A DNA stretch of 64,000 nucleotides. Origin: Echinometra lucunter (Eukaryota > Echinodermata > Echinoidea > Camarodonta > Echinometridae). Position numbers and translations under genes: made by a program. Within the stretch, counting starts at the first letter, position 1; each line of letters opens with the position of its first letter. The stretch covers positions 11,316,123-11,380,122 of the forward strand of contig CM057162.1 of the NCBI GenBank assembly GCA_029962745.1. The letters are read 5' to 3'. Below are positions 62,501 to 64,000 of this stretch, piece after piece. The notes under the pieces are model-generated. The model saw nothing but the letters and a program-made list of their open reading frames with translations. It had not been told where the DNA came from and did no database searches.

Positions 62501-63796
62501 TGTCAATTTATATTTATTTCAGATACATGATGTTTTATAAGAAAAATGTAGCAATAAAAGAAAAATGTTGGTGTTGCCAACTTGAAGAATAAAAGCTGAT
62601 CAAATTAGGCTTTAAATAATTCCTGTCACGAAAGGGTAAAGGCCACACATTTTGTTTCCCATGGGTGGTCACTATAGACAGGTTTCAGTGTATATTGATT
62701 ATGTCGGACCGCTATGTGTACCCGTCAGACTTTTGGGTTGGAAATTTTACATTGGGGGAAAAGGTAATCGAGAGAAATACAAATGATTGAAAAGGTTTTC
62801 AATTGTAAAAGGCTCTTCTGCCTTTCCACCACAAAGGATGAAAAAGAATGGTTTTGGAGATTTGATTTCACTTCAAAGTTTGTCAGATTTACTTTTAATA
62901 AATTTCCCACTGATATCTGGTGTTGCTTGCATAAGATTAAGTATACAAAAGCATTTAATATCCATATGGTTACATGTTCCTCTCTCGCCCATGTACCTTA
63001 CAGCAACATTCCGACACCAAGAGTGAGGTCTCTCAGAGCCAGAGTGACCTTGGTACTGCCATCACCGAGACACGATCTCGACGTCGAACCATGAGCAGGA
63101 TGTCGGCGCTGACCCTCGGAGCTGGTCGTCAGAAAAGAGCCAGCGTGTCTTCTTTACCAGCATCACTACTCAACCTGGGAGATGTAAGATCATGAAAAAT
63201 CTTCTAGTGTTTCTGGCCTAACACTTTCTATTGATTTCTGTTCAAGCCTTTTGTTTTATTGCTATAGTATATTATCGCCATAAAATGTCCTTTATGATAA
63301 TTTGTCAGTGTAATCCTTATACTTCAGAGATTTTTATTAGCGCCATTATGAGTTTTTACTCATGGATAGGTGATTCAATAAAGGACATTATCTGTAACAG
63401 GAAAGAAAAGGACAATTTGTATTCATATGTGTATTGTTTATCATACCGTAATTCTGTTTATCTTCAAGAGGACATGCACTTTTCCTAATGACTCCTGTTA
63501 ACTAGTGGATCATCTTAGTGATCACTGAGTCTGCTACAGAATAGAAACCAACTTGTGTAATGAAAATATCAATTTCTGTTTTACAGGACACTGGCCAGCT
63601 ATTCCTGCTCAAGGACACTGACCCCATCTTCACTGAGCTGGAATCCCACCAGGTAGCGCTACAGGGTATGCAGAGCAGCAGTGCAGCAGGGTCCTTCCTG
63701 GACGAAGTCACCAAGTGGCAAAAGAGGCTGCAGACCATTGAGGCTGTCCTGACGGTGTGGCTGGAGGTCCAGGAGAAATGGGTCGAACTGGAAGAG
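35446..63796 (+). CDS. Axonemal dynein heavy chain, N-terminal 1696 residues (partial gene)
   Basis: Gene-level entry. Twenty-nine exons join in phase from the ATG at 35446 (context GCCACCATGG) to 63796; the gene runs past the right edge. Dynein heavy chains are the ATP-driven microtubule motors of cilia and flagella. The visible part is the tail, which binds intermediate chains and other heavy chains, and the start of the linker. Family marks include SKAVIFIK near residue 85, ESTVVGWIKQIK near 187, LWRHRQEKLLSINKQL near 225, the DLERRLASVLRQSF block near 548, the TWK motif near 813, and NPAMRTRHWKQL near 1470. By eye it is closest to the DNAH9/11/17 (outer-arm beta) type; DNAH10 is not excluded. 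Two Ser/Arg-rich insertions (about 1080-1142 and 1567-1626) are unusual. The P-loops of the AAA ring lie outside the window. Confidence 0.92.
35550..37593. other. Dynein intron 1
   Basis: Contains an AT-rich stretch with repeated CCTATTT words and a CATACCTGCCAACTG start (36164-36345), possibly a relative of the element at 53321, and a GA/G-rich simple tract (36476-36500). No exon is needed by phase. Confidence 0.5.
37594..37834 (+). CDS. Dynein exon 2 (residues 35-115)
   Basis: Acceptor CTCTCAATAG, donor GTGAGA, phase 2 in and 0 out. It contains EFCNNEDVRRLFIYTREP and SKAVIFIK, the latter matching a conserved hydrophobic strand of axonemal heavy chain tails. Confidence 0.9.
38225..38347 (+). 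CDS. Dynein exon 3 (residues 116-156)
   Basis: Acceptor TTTATAG, donor GTAATA, phase 0/0. It begins LYLPLLCTDG, in the place where other heavy chains have a V/I-x-PxL motif. Confidence 0.9.
38510..38754. mobile_element. MITE with TACTGTAAATGC ends, copy A
   Basis: Inverted ends TACTGTAAATGCTG and TTTGCATTTACAGTA enclose 245 bp with GC-containing CGCGCTGAGCAACCCAA. An inverted relative lies at 48030-48287. Both are in dynein introns. Confidence 0.8.
38851..38976 (+). CDS. Dynein exon 4 (residues 157-198)
   Basis: Acceptor CTTCCTTCAG, donor GTTGGT, phase 0/0. Includes GQISLPLPS and ESTVVGWIKQIK, matching the conserved LPLP and ES-x-V-x-W-x-x-QI features at the entry to the DHC_N1 region. Confidence 0.92.
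39492..39713 (+). CDS. Dynein exon 5 (residues 199-272)
   Basis: Acceptor CCCCATAG, donor GTAAGC, phase 0/0. The stretch VNLWRHRQEKLLSINKQLDS is the E/N-x-W-x-x-R...L-x-x-I-x-x-QL signature of the DHC_N1 start. Confidence 0.93.
39746..40013. mobile_element. MITE with CACTATGAACATG ends, copy B
   Basis: Same layout as 16197-16465. Its right flank (to about 40090) has a tRNA-like B box (GGTTCAATCC) and CCCTTAAGCAAGGCATTTTA, so it seems inserted in a SINE, as in copy A. Confidence 0.85.
40682..40830 (+). CDS. Dynein exon 6 (residues 273-321)
   Basis: Acceptor CACTTTTAG, donor GTAAAT, phase 0 in and 2 out. Contains TNENLMFLGTLLPWFD and the LVHTLMLVWSHS segment typical of DHC_N1 (L-x-x-I-x-x-IW-x-x-S). 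Confidence 0.93.
40995..41189. mobile_element. MITE, CAGTCAAACCTGTCTATA family, copy A
   Basis: Inverted ends ACATTCAAACCTGCTTCAGC and ATACAGGTTTCACTATA, with an interior rich in GGTCTTTAT and AAAGACCAC words. TA-ended copies of this type resemble pogo/Tc1-like MITEs. Confidence 0.65.
41876..41987 (+). CDS. Dynein exon 7 (residues 322-359)
   Basis: Acceptor GTATGCTAG, donor GTAAGA, phase 2 in and 0 out. Begins YYHHDFVFHNLLELVSNEV, equivalent to the S-x-YYN motif region of other heavy chains. Confidence 0.92.
42853..43011. mobile_element. Foldback MITE, member 4
   Basis: Ends GGGTCCAGTTGAATAAGACT and AGCAAGTTTTATGCAATGGG are inverted copies; GATGGTAACT and its reverse recur inside. The exon 8 acceptor follows within 60 bp. 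Confidence 0.75.
43069..43190 (+). CDS. Dynein exon 8 (residues 360-399)
   Basis: Acceptor GATATGCAG, donor GTAAGC, phase 0 in and 2 out. Encodes SYAGLKEALKVCAAYRGTYL, matching the L-x-x-C-x-x-W/Y-x-x-x-Y motif of the tail. Confidence 0.92.
43478..43687 (+). CDS. Dynein exon 9 (residues 400-469)
   Basis: Acceptor TCATTAG, donor GTAGAT, phase 2/2. Encodes a segment with PWPPRNAPCFNLLNSFMER, the W-x-F...F-x-R-x-x motif of heavy chain tails. A decayed echo of its 3' edge follows in the intron (43757-43870). Confidence 0.92.
43757..43870 (+). pseudogene. Decayed echo of dynein exon 9 edge
   Basis: The text CCTGCTTGATTAACAGCTTT, GTGGAGCAGTAAA and following matches the end of exon 9 and the first 70 bp of intron 9 (CTTGCTTCAACCTTCTCAAC and onward), a local tandem duplication. 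The copied donor has lost its GT context. Confidence 0.6.
44131..44313. repeat. Intronic tandem duplication, two ~91-bp units
   Basis: AGTCTATCTTTCTTCGTATT (44132) and AGTCTATCTTTCTTTGTATT (44223) start two near-identical units that end in TCCTGATCAAAATCAA. Confidence 0.85.
44402..44633 (+). CDS. Dynein exon 10 (residues 470-547)
   Basis: Acceptor CTGCATTTTAG, donor GTGAGA, phase 2 in and 0 out. Begins CNDLLELVQTTRHFNLLQKA, the conserved helix after F-x-R in DHC_N1. Confidence 0.93.
44946..45233 (+). CDS. Dynein exon 11 (residues 548-643)
   Basis: Acceptor CCCTACAG, donor GTAGGT, phase 0/0. Contains DLERRLASVLRQSFCQCSSI and LPPIVCKLTWVGALKKRIK. The latter is the P-P-I-x-x-x-L-x-W-x-x-x-L-x-x-RI signature of dynein tails. 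Two decayed copies of its 3' half follow in the intron. Confidence 0.95.
45296..45420 (+). pseudogene. Decayed copy of dynein exon 11, first
   Basis: The translation ANSTLPLIMCKLVWVGALKK then RIK mirrors the end of exon 11. The donor GTAGGT has become GCAGAG, so the copy cannot be spliced as an exon. About 40 bp of following intron are also shared. Confidence 0.85.
45683..45819 (+). pseudogene. Decayed copy of dynein exon 11, second
   Basis: NANEPSSHTNLVIIVCKLTS then an 11-base insertion breaks the frame. The copied donor is GAAAGT. It shares TTTTAGGATAG-x-TTTGGAG-like upstream text with the first decayed copy, so it arose from the same tandem unit. Confidence 0.8.
46188..46370 (+). CDS. Dynein exon 12 (residues 644-704)
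   Basis: Acceptor TGTGTACAG, donor GTAAGA, phase 0/0. Begins EPMEKLKRVSPHSLDG, as in other heavy chains where the tail RI motif is followed by a P-M-x-x-L helix. Confidence 0.92.
46416..46951. mobile_element. MITE with TTTAAAGGGGC ends
   Basis: The left end TTTAAAGGGGCTAGAAAATG through AATCATGGGGAAA is mirrored at the right by TTTTCCCCATGATTTCCCAT through GGCCTCTTTAAA, about 36 bp each. The length is 536 bp with a GC-richer core and no coding frame. Confidence 0.8.
47517..47807 (+). CDS. Dynein exon 13 (residues 705-801)
   Basis: Acceptor CTCCTTGCAG, donor GTAAGT, phase 0/0. Contains LHVNLDPELLLLLREVHYLA, the conserved L-x-V-N-x-D-x-x-L-x-x-L-x-REV/A-x-x-L block, and FERKLGKIDH. Confidence 0.95.
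48030..48287. mobile_element. MITE with TACTGTAAATGC ends, copy B
   Basis: Opposite orientation to 38510-38754: starts TTTAAATGCAAAAATATTCA and ends GTGTTTACAGTAC, with AACCTGCGAAAAGGTTATTG near the right end in the same relative place. Confidence 0.7.
48786..49021 (+). CDS. Dynein exon 14 (residues 802-879)
   Basis: Acceptor TCGCATAG, donor GTAAAG, phase 0 in and 2 out. Begins LLEQGLSHYTWKTTESADFI. The L-x-x-G-x-x-x-x-TW-x-S/T motif marks the end of the DHC_N1 region in axonemal chains. Confidence 0.95.
49134..49430. repeat. Purine-rich tract in intron 14
   Basis: About 300 bp of the plus strand are dominated by A and G (GAAAGAGAGAGGGAGAGAGG and similar), with few pyrimidines. Confidence 0.7.
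49489..49711 (+). CDS. Dynein exon 15 (residues 880-954)
   Basis: Acceptor CTGCATAG, donor GTAAGG, phase 2 in and 0 out. Encodes SGLRIHSLLQNSFEVVQISR and WEEYVDHIDALVLDGL, the W-x-x-Y-x-x-x-x-D-x-x-V-x-x-G pattern of dynein tails. Confidence 0.94.
50008..50342. mobile_element. Foldback element with three 78-bp internal repeats
   Basis: Ends of about 65 bp are inverted copies (GGCTTCACGGTTCACCATTT against AATACATGGTGTATGAAGCC). Inside, units starting CTGAAAAGGACCTACTCACT repeat at about 50053, 50131 and 50209. Open frames on both strands here are a by-product of the unit length being a multiple of three. Confidence 0.9.
50519..50701 (+). CDS. Dynein exon 16 (residues 955-1015)
   Basis: Acceptor CATGTTAG, donor GTGAGA, phase 0/0. 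Encodes ILTIRMELVENTVTFTPPLD, the strand and P-x-L-D motif that in other chains reads F-x-P-x-L/I. Confidence 0.92.
51403..51498 (+). CDS. Dynein exon 17 (residues 1016-1047)
   Basis: Acceptor TCTTGACAG, donor GTAAGA, phase 0/0. Encodes GGYKDYISVDDEVIELCEKI. A short but well-phased exon. Confidence 0.88.
52089..52273 (+). CDS. Dynein exon 18 (residues 1048-1108)
   Basis: Acceptor TTCTCATAG, donor GTGAGG, phase 0 in and 2 out. The first half, FKSYTFLWMHDINETFDEFL, is conserved tail; the second half is a Ser/Arg-rich insertion (ISPSARLRSAASERSVKSAH) not seen at this place in typical heavy chains. Confidence 0.9.
52736..52880 (+). CDS. Dynein exon 19 (residues 1109-1157)
   Basis: Acceptor CATTTCCAG, donor GTAAGA, phase 2 in and 0 out. 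Continues the Ser-rich insertion, then an acidic KDEDEEVDV, then returns to conserved PSLDLFDSEIDIYR (P-S-L-x-x-F-x-x-E-I-x-x-Y). A CT microsatellite (52650-52682) lies just upstream. Confidence 0.9.
53321..54406. mobile_element. 1.09 kb DNA element with ATACTTGCCAACC ends
   Basis: Ends ATACTTGCCAACC and GGTTGGCAAGTAT are inverted, and the flanks repeat GCGATTA (53314-53320, 54407-54413), a target-site duplication. The interior has a GC-rich palindrome near 53690-53782 (GTTCGTGCAGG and CTGCACGAAC). No transposase is seen. Confidence 0.88.
54630..54770 (+). CDS. Dynein exon 20 (residues 1158-1204)
   Basis: Acceptor AACATTTAG, donor GTAAAT, phase 0/0. Encodes VDQRDVGWIRCDLEPIKQVL and RWMWTFTKYL. 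The WI-x-x-D-x-x-P-x-K-x-x-L and W-x-x-x-x-x-x-x-L motifs are standard tail features. Confidence 0.95.
55053..55461. mobile_element. piggyBac-like MITE, copy A (TTAA target)
   Basis: Bounded by TTAA on both sides; perfect inverted ends CCCATTCATGACAG and CTGTCATGAATGGG. The CCC start and TTAA target are hallmarks of piggyBac elements. The flanks (about 55018-55052 and 55462-55496) are themselves direct copies of one another. No transposase. Confidence 0.85.
55636..55758 (+). CDS. Dynein exon 21 (residues 1205-1245)
   Basis: Acceptor TCTGTAATAG, donor GTAGGT, phase 0/0. Encodes LLLDLDFFLKRIEPEIESI; the L-x-x-L-x-x-F matches the helix after the W-x-x-x-x motif. Confidence 0.93.
56252..56399. 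mobile_element. Foldback MITE, member 5
   Basis: Ends GGGGTCTGCTTCATAAAACT and AAGTTTTATGAAATAGGGCC are inverted; the inner TTGGCTGAGAGCAAATTTGT matches the other members in reverse. Confidence 0.8.
56458..56670 (+). CDS. Dynein exon 22 (residues 1246-1316)
   Basis: Acceptor CTACGTAG, donor GTAAGT, phase 0/0. Encodes LLLKKYGQALPQKTKALYDA and PGRWNNLKTKVSLAKQRLGP, the L-x-x-Y-x-x-x-L and W-x-x-L-x-x-x-A helices before the linker. Confidence 0.95.
56876..57257 (+). pseudogene. Two decayed tandem copies of dynein exon 23
   Basis: Units of about 190 bp begin near 56876 and 57070 and match exon 23 and its upstream intron. Unit 1 reads LAKLGEQVEILDSSLPVSRG, unit 2 DLAEFGERVDALNSALSESK; both then run into GGTTTTGATAGATATTTCTT-type sequence instead of the second half of the exon and lack its donor. 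Confidence 0.85.
57258..57407 (+). CDS. Dynein exon 23 (residues 1317-1366)
   Basis: Acceptor CTCTTTGAAG, donor GTAAAA, phase 0/0. Encodes DLAEFGERVEALNSALSESE and AFSEIDKFQRKLEELDNEAQ, the F-x-x-x-L...L-x-x-L-x-x-E-A helix typical just before the linker. It is the third and only complete unit of a local triplication. Confidence 0.93.
57408..58819. other. Dynein intron 23, first part
   Basis: AT-rich; no extra exon is required by phase and no repeat family is recognised. Confidence 0.4.
58820..58965. mobile_element. Hairpin MITE with ATTATATTGACTGGC ends
   Basis: ATTATATTGACTGGC and GGGAATATCGAAAATGTTGC are mirrored by GCAACATTTTCGATATTCCC and GCCAGTCAATATAAT, nearly the whole length forming one hairpin. 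Related fragments with GGCTAAGCGATTGTGACGTA and TGGCTGAACCATTGTGACGT lie at 59090-59112 and 59322-59341. Confidence 0.8.
59527..59588 (+). CDS. Dynein exon 24 (residues 1367-1386)
   Basis: Acceptor TCATGTAG, donor GTAAGT, phase 0 in and 2 out. Reads DLIELQDLLETAVVNFTILP, the N-x-x-x-x-LF-like entry to the linker (DHC_N2) in beta-type chains. Confidence 0.9.
59721..59906. mobile_element. MITE, CAGTCAAACCTGTCTATA family, copy B
   Basis: Ends TACAGTCAGACCTGTCTCAG and AGGAAGGTTTCACTGTA, with CTATAGCAGCCACC words inside. TA at both ends fits a Tc1/pogo-type target. Confidence 0.8.
60079..60259. mobile_element. MITE, CAGTCAAACCTGTCTATA family, copy C
   Basis: Ends TACAGTAAAACCTGTCTATA and GACAGATTTGACTGTA are inverted; the interior has repeated AAGTGGCCACT/TAGGTGGC words. 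Confidence 0.8.
60339..60558 (+). CDS. Dynein exon 25 (residues 1387-1460)
   Basis: Acceptor TTTTGCCACAG, donor GTGAGA, phase 2 in and 0 out. Encodes HNLHEVWDTVRTLQEQQQEW, the L-x-x-x-W-x-x-x-x-x-x-x-x-x-x-W motif of the linker. Confidence 0.94.
60994..61147 (+). CDS. Dynein exon 26 (residues 1461-1511)
   Basis: Acceptor GATTCACAG, donor GTAAGT, phase 0 in and 1 out. Encodes ACLPLIEDLSNPAMRTRHWK, the P-L-I-x-x-L-x-x-x-x-M-x-x-RHW signature of DHC_N2. Confidence 0.96.
61705..61868 (+). CDS. Dynein exon 27 (residues 1512-1566)
   Basis: Acceptor CTTTCAG, donor GTAAGT, phase 1 in and 0 out. Encodes NHVDEVRAIVQRAVKDVTIE and TYEEIWLSKLFDL, conserved linker text (E-x-x-L-x-x-x-x-x-x-W), then a non-conserved hydrophilic end GGTSEKNDKD. 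Confidence 0.94.
62100..62692. mobile_element. MITE, CAGTCAAACCTGTCTATA family, copy D (interrupted)
   Basis: Left end TACAGTCAAACCTCTCTCAG and right end ATAGACAGGTTTCAGTGTA belong together but are split by the piggyBac-like MITE at 62225-62640. Without the insert it would match copies B and C in length. Confidence 0.8.
62225..62640. mobile_element. piggyBac-like MITE, copy B (nested)
   Basis: Inverted orientation relative to 55053-55461 and similar along its whole length. The left boundary is TTAACCCATTTGTGACAG; the right TTAA has mutated (AAAGGGTAAA). It is inserted into copy D of the CAGTCAAACC family, so it is the younger of the two. Confidence 0.85.
63004..63183 (+). CDS. Dynein exon 28 (residues 1567-1626), Ser/Arg-rich insertion
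   Basis: Acceptor GTACCTTACAG, donor GTAAGA, phase 0/0, exactly 60 codons. The segment is hydrophilic (SEVSQSQSDLG, TRSRRRTMSRMS, GRQKRASVSSLP) and has no counterpart in usual heavy chains, where the linker runs directly from the W-x-x-x-x-F strand to LLK-x-x-D. RRRT and KRAS fit basophilic (PKA-type) kinase sites. Being symmetrical, it could be skipped without loss of frame. Confidence 0.88.
63587..63796 (+). CDS. Dynein exon 29 (residues 1627-1696)
   Basis: Acceptor TTTTACAG, donor GTAAGA, phase 0/0. Encodes LFLLKDTDPIFTELESHQVA and TVWLEVQEKWVELEE, the LLK-x-x-DEI...LE-x-x-Q and W-x-x-VQ-x-x-W-x-x-LE signatures of DHC_N2. Following exons lie beyond the window. Confidence 0.96.
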
Positions 63797-64000
63797 GTAA
63801 GAGGTCTTCTCATTCATTGAAAGTATAGCATTTAGTGCTGGCATTCATGTAGATTATGGTGTTAGTGTTGTTAATGTAAGTGTTGGTGTAGATGTTGATG
63901 GTGTCAGCTTTGGTGTTAGCTTCGATGTTGACATTGGTGTTGGTGTTGATTCTGTCTGCACTGTGTGTTTAGAGGTCCATGAGAAATGGGTGCACTAGAA

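Overview
The window is animal nuclear DNA. Genes are split by introns with GT/AG borders, coding exons sit in AT-rich DNA, and mobile elements are dense. The content (a tandem C2H2 zinc-finger cluster, a ciliary dynein heavy chain, many TACATGTA palindromes, foldback MITEs whose ends read GGGCCC followed by a TTCATGAAA-like motif) suggests a marine deuterostome, most likely an echinoderm such as a sea urchin. The species is inference.

Region 1 (1-22.3 kb, minus strand) is a zinc-finger locus. Five related finger exons lie head to tail: copy 1 (36-1312), copy 2 (2738-3648, frameshifted), copy 3 (4263-5653), copy 4 (6402-8140, 14 fingers) and copy 5 (8667-11452, 16 fingers). All five begin at a phase-1 splice acceptor, and none shows its own leader exons. 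Three upstream coding exons (22068-22264, 14739-14822, 13231-13769) chain in matching phases (2, 2, 1) into copy 5, giving a protein of about 1201 residues. They could equally be spliced to any of the other copies. The locus may therefore be one gene with alternative finger-array terminal exons, or a decaying tandem family. Copies 1, 2 and 3 carry stops or frameshifts with recognisable fingers beyond them.

Region 2 (about 14.8-35.4 kb) overlaps the long first intron of the finger gene and the intergenic space. It is filled with mobile elements: a probable 3.7 kb DNA element with a dispersed GAACGTCTCTG motif, a tRNA-derived SINE, several MITEs, a 5'-truncated LINE, and a 4.0 kb element with 653-bp inverted arms enclosing tandem arrays of nuclear-receptor-like half-sites. 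That element appears to sit inside a larger inverted-repeat element.

Region 3 (35.4-64 kb, plus strand) is the 5' part of an axonemal dynein heavy chain gene. Twenty-nine coding exons join in frame from a Kozak ATG at 35446 to 63796 (1696 residues: tail plus the start of the linker). The AAA motor lies beyond the right edge. The protein is closest by eye to the outer-arm beta type (DNAH9/11/17), but it has two Ser/Arg-rich insertions, one of them a self-contained 60-residue exon. Its introns hold nested MITEs and decayed tandem copies of neighbouring exons.

The two genes show no functional link. The points most worth a second look are the possible shared-leader, multiple-DNA-binding-array architecture, the 20-residue repeat derived from zinc fingers in copy 5, the half-site-rich transposon, and the dynein insertions and exon echoes.
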